From Euryodendron excelsum (Eukaryota > Streptophyta > Magnoliopsida > Ericales > Pentaphylacaceae), in contig CM065397.1 of assembly GCA_033060915.1 (NCBI GenBank), positions 33,515,001-33,579,000 of the forward strand: 64,000 nucleotides of DNA. The letters run 5' to 3'. A program made the translations under genes and the position numbers. The notes beneath the pieces are model-generated. The model was not told the origin of the DNA. It saw only the letters and a program-made list of their open reading frames with translations, and did not search any database. Shown in pieces: positions 34,080 through 45,998 of the stretch (within the stretch, counting starts at the first letter, position 1; the number at the start of each line of letters is the position of its first letter).

Positions 34080-35510
34080 AATGAATCACTAAATAAATAA
34101 ACAAATACACTCATATTCCCTTTGTTTAACCCCTAGAGCCTTGCAACAAACGAAATTTTCTTTATCAACCCCGATCCACGAATGTCCTCCCAACACTAGG
34201 GCAGATAATAGTTAATAATCCACGAATATCCACCCCCGCTGCGCTAAGGCAGCAATGAAAGCTCTATAGATCAAGCAATCTAATTCAAAGTGAAGAGCGG
34301 CCCTCATTTCATTTCCCATACAGTCAAAAGTAACCCCTTGCCAAACCCATTAAGCCGTCTACCTTTTCTTAACAAAACCCCAACCTAGGGATCACAGCCC
34401 ACACTGGGTAGATTGAACTGCCAAGGAAAAGGTCTAAGGAAAAAGGGGTGAAGAATTATTCATTTCATGAAGGAATAGAAAGAAAAAACAAAGGAAAGGA
34501 GTCGCCAAGGGGCAAGAGGCCAAAAAAAAAGAACCTTTCAGGAAAGGCCTGAAGAAAATCATGATTAAGTCATCTTCAAAAGCATAATAAGTGGATCGAA
34601 AGAAAAGAAAGTCATGTCTATCTCAAAAGGCATATAGAAAGGGTGAAAGAGCAATGTCATTTTCATCCTGAGAAGTAGTGTAAAAAGCAAGGAGAAAATT
34701 TAAAGGTGATCCTAGGTTACAAAGAAACCCAGTAGAAACAATAGGTTCGAGCCTTTACCCTTTCTTGCAAAATCTCGAAGCCATGGCCTACATTACAACC
34801 CTATTAAAGTCCACTCTAATTGAAAATGGATTGCTTGATCTAAATGAGCTGAACACGCTGCCAAAATAAAGAAGGATGTTAGCCCCACTGAGAAAATAAC
34901 CCATAACCTAGCCTGCATTACGGTCCTAAACAAAGTCTCCTCGGATTGAAAGGACTGGCCACTTATCGCTCTACCAAAGGCCAGGTAAGCTGTTGCTAAA
35001 ACCCCGAGAGTCGAGAGTCTCAGCCCAATAACCATTTACACTAACCCTAAGACAGAGAGTTGAAGGCGATCAAAAGGTTGAGAAAGGTGCGAAATGCTAT
35101 CATCCAATTAAGGGAGGGTTGAGCCAGAAGAGAGGCTAAATCCCTGAAGAGGAGGGAGTTACCATTCCCAGGACTACAAGTCTAACAGCACCCGGTGTCA
35201 TTCTATTAACATATTTCTAACCTGTGCATATGTTAAAAAAAAAATAATAATAAGCATGGGCTTTGCACACATAGGATATAACTCCCTGTAGAAATAGAAG
35301 TCACCAACATCAACTCATGTAATAGATACAACATCATCATCCACCACATGCATCTGATCATATACGTAGCTGAAAAGATCGTAAATGTCTTTGTCTATCC
35401 ATGCATCTAAGTACCATAAATATCCATTTTTGTACAAAATATCAAAATAAAACTGTCTAACATAAATATAACTTAGGGACAAGGGGCAAAAGAGGATTAG
35501 CGTCTCCACA
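34080..35510 (+). other. Non-coding internal part of element II
   Basis: Contains degenerate counterparts of the 215-250 bp repeats (34110-34420) and 210-230 bp repeats (34785-34995). No protein recognised. The 50-60 bp minisatellite seen in I and III is missing. Confidence 0.55.
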
Positions 35511-35521
35511 AGGGGCATACA

Positions 35522-37376
35522 TCACAGGTCAAAGTCGATATCATCTGGATCAAAATCCCCGAAACCCAGCATCGGAGGAGGTGGATAACTACTCGAAGCA
35601 CCGCCATCCTGCAGGGAAGATAGAGCCAAAATCAGCTACATAAAAGACGAACTAAAACAACAGTAGAGCAAGAAGAATGAGGGGAAAGACAACATACCCC
35701 CCACCCCCACAGCCCATCTGAGATAACCGAGCCGTTAGGGAAGCTACCTCGGCCTGGTACTGATCCCGCTCCATCTGGTACTGATCCCTCTGGTCTCTCA
35801 CAGCAGTAAACTCAGCCTGGGGCACATATCCTCTAGCTCGGCGCCACAAGTCAACCACCTCCTGGCCAACAGCATACCCGCCGACTACTACCTCAAACCG
35901 GGTGAAGGCCCCAACCGAATGAGACCCAAAGTGTGCAGTATAATCTGTATCCGGAGGAAGCAAGAACTCGGCACTTGGCTGACGCTACTGGTAAGGGATA
36001 GGCACTCCTGCTACCAGGGCTCCAAACATATACTCCGGCGGAGCTCCTGCTGATCGAAACTCCTCATGAAATTGCCGCCAGTGTCGCTCTCCAAGATAGG
36101 ACTCCCAAGTGTCATCACTGAGAAAAGCAACTCTCGACAGGGACAACGAGACCAAGTAGCGGACTGTCTCATAATGGACTGATCCAATGAAAGGTCACCA
36201 AGTCACATCCCTCACCTCAATTAGCTCCAGGTTAGCCTGGAGCATCACAAAATCAGTAATCTCCGATCGCTGGGCTACCCGGTCACGAGCCCACCTCAAA
36301 GCACGAGGATAGAGGTCATCCTCAACAACTACAGGGTGACGAACAGGAAGGTACTCGCAGCTCCACCAAATGAGGAAAGGCCAGAAACTAGTCATGCTAC
36401 CCCAACGGGAAGAAGTCCGAACCCACATCGACCGAAGAAAGTAGCCAAAGGAAAAGGACCCCCAGTCCAGCTCAGATAAAGCTCCAAGATCGGCTACTAT
36501 ACTCACCAAACGACATGGCACGAGTGACTTGTTGTTGTTACAGAAGCAGCTAAATATGATATACAAAACAAGTCGATGTCTCATAATGTCCCGCCTGGCA
36601 AGCGATGGCTCAGTAGCGAAGGTACGGTCATCCTGACTGATCCAAGAGACTGGAAAGGTAGAACGCTTAGGAGGAGGCAAGTCCAACAGCAAACAGGCCT
36701 CGTCCCTACTGACTGGATGCAGGGTGATCTGCCGACTGACAAAGGAGAGCCCTGTAATAATCGCCCAATCCAAAGGAGTGGGAACTAACTCAAAGCCGAC
36801 GAAATGAAAGGTCCCAGTCTCCCCGAACCACCTCTTAACAAGTGCCAGTACCAAATACTGGTTCAGGCGGTTAGCCTGTAATCCCATGAAGGTGCCAAAT
36901 CTGATCTCCGCCAAGAAGACACGACATGATGGGGCAGCCCGCTGCTTGGTCACAAAAACCTGATGAATAGCCCCTCTGAAAGCTGTATGTACCCGTAGAG
37001 GGGGCAAATGCTGTCTAGAGTACACGTTGGGGTGGTAAGCAAGATCCCCGAGTGGTGGGACATCCGGAATCTACAGATCTCCCAAATCAGCATCCATCTG
37101 CCTATGCTTGGAGGAAGCTCTCCCATAACCGGTCACCTAATCCTCGAGGCCCGGAACCCCCTCCTCGGCACCAATCTTCTCTGCGAAAGCCTGCTCAACT
37201 GGGGAAAAAGGGTCGACAGGTGGCCTACTCCCCTACCCACTCTGACTGGAGGAGGATCGTCCGGTAGATCATCGACTACCTCGAGATAGACTGGAATCGC
37301 CAGTGGAATCTGGCCGAGCTGCCTTCCTTGAGCAGCGTCTCCTCTCAGAGCTGTCATCACCCGCATCTGCAATCCT
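35522..37376 (-). pseudogene. Antisense plant mobile domain (PMD) protein ORF of element II
   Basis: Lies opposite to element II. The start matches the MAD..DDGSERRR N-terminus of the other elements, but ATG is ATT here. A Ser/Arg-rich and Pro-rich head precedes the long open piece 37025-36195 (276 codons). This has FGTFMGL, LVLALVKRWFGETGTFHF, PTPLDWAIITGLSF, the core pattern of the aminotransferase-like PMD (the MAIN/MAIL family and retroelement relatives), and WW-rich helices. After a stop it continues to 35963-35652 with heptads (RDQRDQYQMERDQYQAEVAS). A donor-like GTATGT (about 35698) and acceptor CCCTGCAG (about 35612) would join it to MLGFGDFDPDDIDFDL and TGA at 35524-35522. A handful of stops make it a pseudogene. 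Role unknown; PMD proteins in Arabidopsis act in transposon silencing and development. Confidence 0.7.
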
Positions 37377-37489
37377 AAAAAGGTAAACCAAGGTGAGAAG
37401 TATTAATATATCAAGCAGATAATGGACATAATAAAGTAAAACGAAATAAACAACTAACACAAACAAAACAAATAAAGGATTTCGAATGA

Positions 37490-38170
37490 TAAGTCAAAAC
37501 AAATTTCCTACGTACACATTTTGATTTTCTAACTTCAAATCAAATCTCAAGGGTTTTCTGTCTTTTTCCTTCAAAAAGATTTTATTTCTAAAAACTTTTC
37601 CTAACTCTTTCCCTAATTTCTAAAAATTTTGGTAGAATTTCATTTGAAAATTGCCCCTACAACACCCATGACATCAACACAAAACACAAAACGTGCACTT
37701 CACATTGTCACAATCACATGACATCAGCATCCGTGCACACTTTTCAATTTTTCAAAATTTTCAAAACACATGTTTTATTTTTCCAATAAATCCATGGTTT
37801 TTAAAAATGCCTTAAAATTATTCAAAATCATTTCAAATGTTTTTCAAAAATATTCTTACATTTTTCAAATTTTAAACTCTAAGGAATTTCATCAATTTTC
37901 TAAGTTTTCTCATTTTCCTAAATTTTTTAAGTATTTTCCTATTTTTCAAAAAATCAAAAATTCACCGAGTTTTCAAAAAAAATCACGAAACTTCATACGG
38001 TTGATAAACACATTTTTCTAAGGCATATGGTATAAAAATATAGACAGAAAACCCAATACCCAAGCCTGTAGGAGCACATCCCCTATTCCTGCAGAAAACC
38101 CCCTTCACATATTCATATATAATCACTCAAATTCAATCAAACAAACACCAAAATGCAAAACTAATATCAC
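37490..38170 (+). other. T/A-rich G-poor stretch of element II
   Basis: Rich in TTTTCAAA and TTTTCCTAA motifs on the sense strand; no gene seen. It lies just upstream, on the antisense strand, of the PMD ORF start, where an antisense promoter would have to be. Confidence 0.5.
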
Positions 38171-38471
38171 CATCATGTTCAAAACACATCAAAATATCAA
38201 ATTCCACTATTCAAAACATCATGTTCAAACGAAGTTGTACACATCAAAATCAACAAGATTTGAAAACCCACTTTTTGGAAGTTCTCTGGCGAAATCTTTT
38301 CTTCCGGCGACCTTTCCGACGACGTGGTCTCCTTTCAGCAATCACCCGTGGTCTCCAAGAAGTGCTCCTTCAAGGTTCAAGTCGATTTTCATGCAAAGTC
38401 TCTCAAATTTGCGAAAACTCTCCAAAATGCCACAGTTGTTTGCACCAGAAATTTTCTAGTTTTAACTCCAA

Positions 38472-38545
38472 GCCTGGCGCCACTAGTAGAGGCGCCAAGC
38501 ATTTTCTGCCAAAGGCGCCACTGCTAGTGGCGCTAGTTGCAAATT
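38472..38545. promoter_or_regulatory. GGCGCC palindromes inside element II
   Basis: CTGGCGCCACTAGTAGAGG-type palindrome near 38475-38500 and AAGGCGCCACTGCTAGTGGCG near 38512-38533. These are the same motifs found before the LTR TATA box, now about 200 bp before the polypurine tract and about 1.1 kb upstream of the antisense ORF. Element III has counterparts at 44848-44915; element I does not. Confidence 0.5.
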
Positions 38546-38694
38546 TTGGGCAGCTTTGCCCCCTTTCCTGCCAAATCCCATTTTCGAAGGCCTTTTTTGG
38601 CTCGCTATCCGTTTTCGACCCCCGTTGTCAAAAGATTCCCAATGTCCGTCCCTCTGACTACCTCGCGGTCAACATGGGACTCTCACTTTTATCG

Positions 38695-38736
38695 TTTTCT
38701 GTCTTAGACAAGCAAAGACAGAAAAAGAGGGGCAGC
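38695..38736 (+). promoter_or_regulatory. Hairpin plus polypurine tract, element II
   Basis: TTTTCTGTCTTAG (38695-38707), loop ACAAG, CAAAGACAGAAAA (38713-38725), one mismatch, followed by AGAGGGGCAGC and the LTR start at 38737. Confidence 0.75.
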
Positions 38737-39824
38737 TGTAAGCAACCCATTTTTGACCGCTTGGCAGTCTACGCTCCGTTCAGACTTGTACTCAAGTCAA
38801 TATGGACGTAATCCAATCGAAACTAACTTTCTAAGTTCAAATCCTATTTGTCCATCGCTTCATAGGCCCACTAAGCCCAAATAGAGGCAAAATGACCAAA
38901 TTACCCTTAGGGGGCATTATCTTTTCCAATTCCAACTCCAACCCCTCTCTCGAGACAGTTTATTCCTCGAGACAGTTCCAAATTAGGCACGTCTTTTCGA
39001 AGACGATAAGACCTCTTTCTAATTCCATTCCCTCTTTCGAGACAGTTTATTCCTCTAGACGGTTCCAAATCAGGCACGTCTTTCCGAAGACGATAAGACC
39101 CCTGTCCAATTCCAATCCCACTCTCAAGACAGTTAACTCCTCGAGACGGTCTGACACGCTTTTCAAAAAAAATCTCTTCGAAACGGTAAGTCCCTTTAAA
39201 CTTGTTGACCGGGACGAGACCCCAAGTCCCCTAGATGGTAGAACGGTCCACCGTTGGTGCCTGCTAGCCCGACAATGCAGAAATGTCAGTTTAGGCACGC
39301 CTTCTGAGAAAGTTGACTTCTCAGACGCTAAGTCCCCTTTAGCAGCTTCCTGAGATCAGGCAGTCTCGAGAATGATGGCGAACAGTCAGAGTAGCGAAAA
39401 TACAAGCAAACATCGCAACCGTCAGAGTAATGGAAATACTTGCAAACTGGTTGATATAGGGAATTGCCAACAAACCCCTGTGTCACGACGACCGCCGTCA
39501 GAGTGGCAGAAACACTCAAAACCCAGGTCAACACCAGTGCCTGCTAGCCCACTTCGACGAAAAATGACCAAACTACCCCTTGGGCCTTTTCTGAGACTTT
39601 CCTGTCAAGATGACCATTTTGCCCCTAGGCATCCAAACGCCCCGGGAACCACACCGGCTCTGGGTATCAAACTGGTAACCTCCTGAGAATACTCCCTATA
39701 GTATTCATAACCTTCCTTTACCTTTCCGGATCATTCCGAGTCAGTTCCTGCAAACCCGGTACAAAATGATCATTTTGCCCCTAGTGGGCCGGTCTCCTTT
39801 TCCAACCACGCCGACTCTGGGTAT
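38737..39824 (+). mobile_element. 3' LTR of element II, first part only
   Basis: Starts TGTAAGCAACCC. Has hairpin units at 38940-39150 and the first part of the 157-bp region, then stops at GGTAT (39820-39824) where element III begins in opposite orientation. Confidence 0.8.
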
Positions 39825-42800
39825 TGTCGTGCCCAGATTTTTCGCACTCAAGGAATACTCACACAAGCAGGAAAAATGTTGTACTCTCTCATTAGAACTC
39901 ACCCTCCTGGAAGAATGAGTGCGACTAGGTTTGAATTGAAAATTGGTTTGAATAAAGGGCTTTTGGAAAAGATTTGGAGTCACCACCTAACTTGATTAAG
40001 GTGAGTTAGGTCACCTAAAAATCAAGAATAATCCGAAGACTACACTAAGGGTTTTTGGAAAACGATTTTGAAAATATCTCCTCAAGAGAGGGTTTTAAGA
40101 AAACAAGTTGTTTGGCAACCTTTGAAAAATATTTAGCCCTTTTTGAAAAATAACTCCTTTTGGTCTTTGAAAATAGTGATCCTAGGTTCGGAAGTTGGTT
40201 ACATGTAGGGAAGACGCATTAAGCCATCACCCTACCCTGCCCTTTCGGTACCTACATGTCAATCTACCCTAGATTCACCTATGAGAGTCTTCAACTAACA
40301 TATGTTCAACCCTATTTACTTTGAAAAACAATGTTTGAAAAGAAATTAACATGATGCATGATATGCAAGTGCAATAAAAGAGAGTTGATTTAGAAATAGA
40401 TTTGAAAAGAGATTTGAATTGATTTGAAAAGGAAGAGATAGAAGTTTGAATTGGGAAATAAGGTTTTGGGAATTGAAAATAGAGATTTGAAATTGGAAAT
40501 TTGAAAAGATTGTAGAATTTGAGTTTTCAAGAATATAGAAACTTGAAAAAAGTTGGGACCGCACCCATGAGGGTCGCCTACGTATCCTTTTGGAGGAATC
40601 AGGTCAGTCGTAGTTCGGACCAGAGTTCGATTGAAAAGAGATTGAATTGAAAATTGAATTAGAAAATTGAGCGATTGAACTTAGAATAGAAGATTGAAAA
40701 TTGGAATTTGGAATTTTGGAATTGAAAAGATTGAATTTTGATTTGAAAAGATAGACTTGGAAGAGAGATTTAGACTTATTTTGGAAAGATGGAGGTTTAG
40801 GAAACCTAGACTTAGGAAGGAGAAGAGACTTAGGAAAGATTCGACTTGACTTGGAAGGTTTAGGAGATTAGAAAAGATTGGATTTAGGAAATGTTTGAAT
40901 TAGGAAAAGGTCCGATTTAGGAAAGTTTCGAATTAGGAAAGTTTCATTTTTGGCAAGTTCCGAATTAAGAAAGTTTTGAATTAGGAAAGTTTTCAAATTA
41001 GGAGAGTTTCGAAATTAGGACAGTTTTGAAATTAGGAAAGTTTCAAAATAGAAAAGTTTCGAATTAATAAAGTTTCATTTTAAGAAAGGTTTTGAAAAAG
41101 GAAAGGTTTTGATAATAAGGAAGTTTTGAAAATAAGAAAGTTTTGAGTTTAGAAAGTCTTGAATTTGGAAAGATTTGAACTTTAGGTAAGTTTAAGATTT
41201 AGAAAGTTTTAGAGTTTTAGAAAATCTCGAGATTAAGAAAGGTTTGGGTTTAGGAAAAGTTTGAAAACTTAGGTTTGAAAAGTTAAGATTTGAAAAGAGG
41301 GTAGAATTAAGAAAGATTTGAAAGTTGAGTTTTAAAATTTAGGAAAGATTTTTATATTCAAGTTTTGGAAACTTAAGATTAAAGAAATGAGAAGATTAAA
41401 AAGGATTCGATTTAGGAAAGATTTAGATTTTGAAATTTAAGAAAAGATTTAAAGTTTAGGTTTAAGAAACTTATGGTTTAAGAAGGTAGGAAATTAGGAA
41501 GGAGTTGAATTAAGAAAGGTTTGAATTAGGAAAGGATTGGATTTGGTTTCTAAAAGCAAAGGTTTGATTTTGTTTCTAAAAATAGAGGACGGGATCTAGT
41601 TTCCTAAACGGGAAAATTGGATTTGGTGTCCTAAAGGGAAAATTGATTTGGTTTCCTAAAGGGAAGATAGGATTTGGCAAGGACTTGGAAAGGGAGATTC
41701 TAGAAACCCTAGATTTGAAAGTGTAGAATTTTAACGTAGAAAAGAGGTTTTGGAAATGTGTATAGTTTGGATGTAGAAAACGAGAGATTTTGAAAACCTA
41801 GGTTCGAGACAAAGTTTGAAAATCATGTTTTTGGAAAGAAAATTAGGGTTTCTTAATCGTGGGTTCTAGGGCTTGACTTGGGCTCTAAGGAAAGAGGATT
41901 TTTGGAAAGTGCGTTTTTGGAAGCGAAGATTTTCTAGAAGGGAATCCTAGGGCGGAGTTTTTGAAAAATGAATTTGGAGATAGAGTTTTTGGAAAAAGAT
42001 TTTAAAGAGAAGGAGTTTTTGGAAAGTGTGTTTTGGGGAGAGCATTTTGGAAAGAAGTTGAAAAATGAGGTTTTGAAAAATAGATTTTTGTAAAGAGTTT
42101 TTAGAAAACAATTTCGAAAAGGAGAGTTTTAAGAAAGTATGTTGAAAAAGAGATTTTGAGGAAGAAGGATTTGAAAGGAGAGTTTTTTGGAAGATGTAAA
42201 AGATCTCACTTTCCTAAAGCGATTCTAACCATAAGAAGGCTAGAACCACTTTAGGAAAGCGGTTTTGAAAACAATAAGATTTGAAAATATGGACCATATT
42301 GGTCACTTTGAATGTAACATTTTCCTAAAGCAACCCTAGCCATGGAAAAGCTAGAATCACCCTAGGATTGTGATTTTGAAAACATGTTTTGAAAAATGAG
42401 ATTTTGATGCAATTTTGAAAACAAGTTTGAAAACGATTTTGAAAACAACTTTTGGAAGATGCAAGACCATGATATGCACAATGCAATTTTTGGATCGTGA
42501 ACATACAAGGCTAAGACTTCACCACATAATCAAGGGGGCCGGACCCACGTGGTCTCTGGTTAGACTAGAAGAAAGCCCCCGACACGGTGACTCTCCAATA
42601 GCCCAATCCTACACATGGACCGGGAATCCCCTTGTTTCAAGCATGCAAAGAAAGGGGGGGAAAGAGATGGGGATTAAAATAGAGAAAACCCAAGTGGGTT
42701 AGGAGAGAGAAGAGAGAGGGGGAAGTGCGGAAATTTAAATAGGGAGCCTACCGTATGTCTTGTTTATTTTGCGCGCCTTGCTTTCTTCGGTCTTCGTCTT

Positions 42801-43055
42801 CAATCTTCAAGAGCCGCCTTCAATCTTCAAACTTCAGATTGCAGCTCTTTAAGTCTTCGAAGGAGGGTTGAAGGCTAGTGTATGTGTGTATGAGGGGTGT
42901 ATAGGAGTGTATATGAGGCTAGGGTTTGTGTGTGGTGATTAGAGTTTCGAAAACCTAGGGAAGCTAGGGTTTTGGGAGTGTTCGAGCTCTGTATATCGAA
43001 TTATATGATTTTTGGTTTGAGTTTGTGGATCCTTTTTACGTTGGAGGAGGCTCTG

Positions 43056-43186
43056 TATTTATAGAGGGAGGAATACACTGGCACCTGTTGGAGTGGTGCC
43101 AAGCCAAACTTCACACTGGCGCCACTAGGAGTGGCGCCAGGCCATTTGTTGGCTTGGAGCCACTACTAGTGGCGCCAGCCATTTAG
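43056..43186 (-). promoter_or_regulatory. LTR promoter of the element III 3' LTR
   Basis: TATAAATA on the minus strand at 43063-43056, with palindromes upstream. The palindrome at 43117-43139 is perfect: TGGCGCCACT, AGG, AGTGGCGCCA. Another at about 43164-43186 has one arm slightly changed. Confidence 0.68.
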
Positions 43187-43529
43187 GAAATATTTAAGGT
43201 CGGCAAGCAACGTATCTTTGACTAGATTTGGGCACCTGTACTAGTGATTACCATGCAATTTTTAGCCTGGCTTCACTAGGAGTGATTCCCGAAAGTCCGG
43301 GAAGGAGTTTGGAAGACCGGGAATGACCCGAAAGGCCAAAAAAGAGCAGGAACACTTAGAATAGTGTCCTAGAGGTATTTGACTTGAAAAATGAGGACAA
43401 GATGTGTCGGAAGGGTTGACCGGGCCTTTAGAGGCAAAACAGTCAATCAGATCAGGAAGCTGCCAGGACGGACTCAGACTGTCCCAGAAGAAGACTTGGG
43501 ATTTGGAAACATTATTTAGAATGCTCCCA

Positions 43530-43910
43530 AAGGTTGCCGATTTGATTCCCAGAGCCGGTGTGGTTGGAAAAGGAGACCGGCCCACTAGAGGCAAAACGGT
43601 CATTTTGCATCGGGTTGGCCGGAACTGACTCGGAATGATCTGGAAAGGTAAAAGGAGATTAAGAACACTATAAAAAGTAGTCTCAGAGGATTACCGATTT
43701 GATACCCAGAGCCGGTGTGGTCGGAAAAGGAGACCGGCCCACTAGGGGCAAAATGGTCATTTTGTACCGAGTTGGTCGAAACTGACTCGGAATGATCCGG
43801 AAAGATAAGAAAAGGTTGAGAATTCTATAAAAATTATTCTCGGGAAGTTACCGATTTGATACCCAGAGCCGGTGTGGTCGGAAAAGGAGACTGGCCCACC
43901 AGGGGCAAAA
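43530..43910 (-). repeat. 157-bp tandem array (3' LTR of element III)
   Basis: Anchors at 43548, 43705 and 43862, spacing 157 and 157. Confidence 0.88.
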
Positions 43911-44089
43911 TGGTCATTTTGCACCGAAGTGGGCTAGCAGGTACTGGCGTTGACCTGGGTTTTGAGTGTTTCTACCACTCTGACAGCGGTCGTCGTGACA
44001 CAGGGGTTTGTTGGCAATTCCCTATATTGACCTATTTGTGAATATTTTCGCTACTCTATCGGTTGTGATGTTTGCGAGTATTTTCGCTA

Positions 44090-44465
44090 CTCAGACCGTC
44101 TCGAGGAATAAACTTTCTCGTGAGAGGGATTGGAAAGGGGACTTACCATATTTGAAAAGACGTGCCTGATTTGGAACCGTCTCGAGGAATAAACTGTCTC
44201 GAGAGAGGGGTTGGAAAGGGGACTTACCGTCTTTGAAAAGACGTGCCTGAATTGGAACCGTCTCGAGGAATAAACTGTCCCGAGAGAGGGGTTGCAAAGG
44301 GGACTTAGTCTTCGAAAAGACGTGCTTGAATTGGAACCGTCTCGAGGAATAAACTGTCCCGAGAGAGGGGTTGGAAAGGGGACTTACCGTCTTCGAAAAG
44401 ACGTGCCTGAATTGGAACCGTCTTGAGGAATAAACTGTCCCGAGAGAGGGGTTGGAAAGGAAACG
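44090..44465 (-). repeat. Hairpin array (3' LTR of element III)
   Basis: Five units with GAATAAAC between CTCGAG-type boxes and CGTCTTCGAAAAGACG or CGTCTTTGAAAAGACG stems, spacing about 75-81 bp. Confidence 0.82.
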
Positions 44466-44648
44466 ACAATGCCCCTAAAGGCATTTTGGTCATTTTGCCT
44501 CTATTTGAGCCTGGTAGGCCTACGAGGCGATGGACTAACGGGATTTGGACTTAGAAAATTGGTTTCGAATGGAATACGCACACAATGACTTGAAAACAAG
44601 TCTGGACGGAGTGTAGACTACTGAGCGGTCAAAAATGGGGTACTTACA

Positions 44649-44690
44649 GCTGCCCCTCTTTTTCTGTCTTTGCTTGTCAAAGACAGAAAA
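44649..44690 (-). promoter_or_regulatory. Perfect 13-bp hairpin plus polypurine tract, element III
   Basis: On the minus strand TTTTCTGTCTTTG, loop ACAAG, CAAAGACAGAAAA, then AGAGGGGCAGC and the LTR. All 13 pairs match. A second hairpin, TTTCGAC (44752-44758) pairing with GTCGAAA (44766-44772), lies about 60 bp upstream in the element. Confidence 0.8.
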
Positions 44691-44847
44691 CGATAGAAGT
44701 AATAGTTCCATGTTGACTTTGAGGCAGTCGGAGGGACGGACATTGAAAATCTTTCGACAACGAGGGTCGAAAACGGCTAACGGGCCAAAAAGGCCTTCGA
44801 AAATGAGTTTTGGCGGGAAAAAGGGCAAAACTGCCCAGAATTTGAAC

Positions 44848-44915
44848 CTGGCGCCTCTAGCAGTAATGCCTTTGGCAGAAAATGCCTGGTGCATCTGCTA
44901 GTGGCGCCAGGCTTA
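44848..44915. promoter_or_regulatory. GGCGCC palindromes inside element III
   Basis: CTGGCGCCTCTAGCAGTAAT-type and CATCTGCTAGTGGCGCCAGG-type motifs, partly decayed, about 200 bp from the polypurine tract, as in element II. Confidence 0.45.
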
Positions 44916-45998
44916 AAGTTGAAACCAGAAAATTTCTGGTTCGAACAGCCACGGCATTTCGAAGAGTTTGTGAAAGATTAAGGGTGTTTGTGGGGAAACC
45001 GACTTGAACCTTGAAGGGGCTCCTCTTGGGGATCATGGGTGATTGCCGGAAGGAGACCACGTCGCCAGAAGAGAAGATTTTGCCGGAGAACTTCCAAAGA
45101 GTGAGTTTTCAAATTTTGTTAATTTTGATGTGTAGAGCTTCGTTTGAATCATATGAATAGTGGAAGTTGATGTTTTGATGTGCTTTGGAACACTTTGGTG
45201 ATGTTGTTTTTGCATTTTGGTGGTTGTTTAATTGAATTTGAATGATTTTTCATGATTATGCGAAGAGGGTTTTTCGCAGGAATAGGAGATCTGTTCCTAC
45301 AGGCATGGGCATTGGGTTTTCTGACTATGTTTTTGTTTAGTGTGCCTTAGAAAATGTGTTTAACAACCGTATGAAGTTTCTTGATTTTTTGAAAACTCGG
45401 TGAATTTTTTATTTTTAAAAAATAGGAAAATACTTAGAAAATTTGGAAAAATGAGAAAACTCAAGAAATTGATAAAATTTTTAAAGATTGAAATTTGAAA
45501 AAATATTGGAATATTTTAGAAAACATTTGAAATGATTTTGAAGAATTTTAAGGCATATTTGAAAACCATGGATTTATTGGAGAAATAAAACATGTGTTTT
45601 TGAAAATTTTGAAAAATTGAAAAGCGTGCACGGTTGCTGATGTCATGTGATTGTGACAAAGTGAAGTGCACGTTTTGTGTTTTGTGTTGATATCATGGGT
45701 GTTGTAAGGGACATTTTTAAATGGGATTCTGTCGAAATTTTTTAGAAACTAGGGGAAAGTTTTTAGAAATAAAATCTTTTTGAAGGAAAAAAATAGAAAA
45801 CCCTTGAGATATGATTTGAAGTTGGAAAATCAAGATGTGTACGTAGGAAATTTGTTTTGACTTATCATTCGAAATCTTTTTATTTATTTATTATTATTAA
45901 ATTTTGTGTTAGTTGTTTATTTTATTTTGCTTTATTATGTTATTATTTATTGCATATATGGTACATTCACACCTCTTACCTTGCCTTACCTTTTCAAG

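Larger units (their letters stand above)
33836..39824 (+). mobile_element. Element II: 5'-truncated relative of element I
   Basis: Contains the right-hand part of an internal region (to 38736) and the first 1088 bp of a 3' LTR. The left part and 5' LTR are missing. Shared markers with I and III include ACTTGAAGGGATGATAGCAT near 33892, the 215-250 bp repeats, the GCCTACATT repeats, the antisense ORF start and the polypurine hairpin. It differs from both in holding a long PMD-type antisense ORF. Confidence 0.75.
39825..44648 (-). mobile_element. 3' LTR of element III (complete, 4824 bp)
   Basis: Ends TGTCGTGCCC at 39825 and starts (minus) TGTAAGTACCCC at 44648 beside the polypurine tract. Holds the G-poor tract (about 40640-42180), the donor GT (42751-42750), AATAAA (42768-42763), TATAAATA (43063-43056), palindromes, a three-anchor 157-bp array and five hairpin units. 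Confidence 0.88.

Noticed and set aside
38221..38811. 196-codon plus ORF as a host gene
   Set aside because: Crosses the polypurine tract into an LTR; treated only as a low-rank finding because the tail of the frame is shared with I and III.
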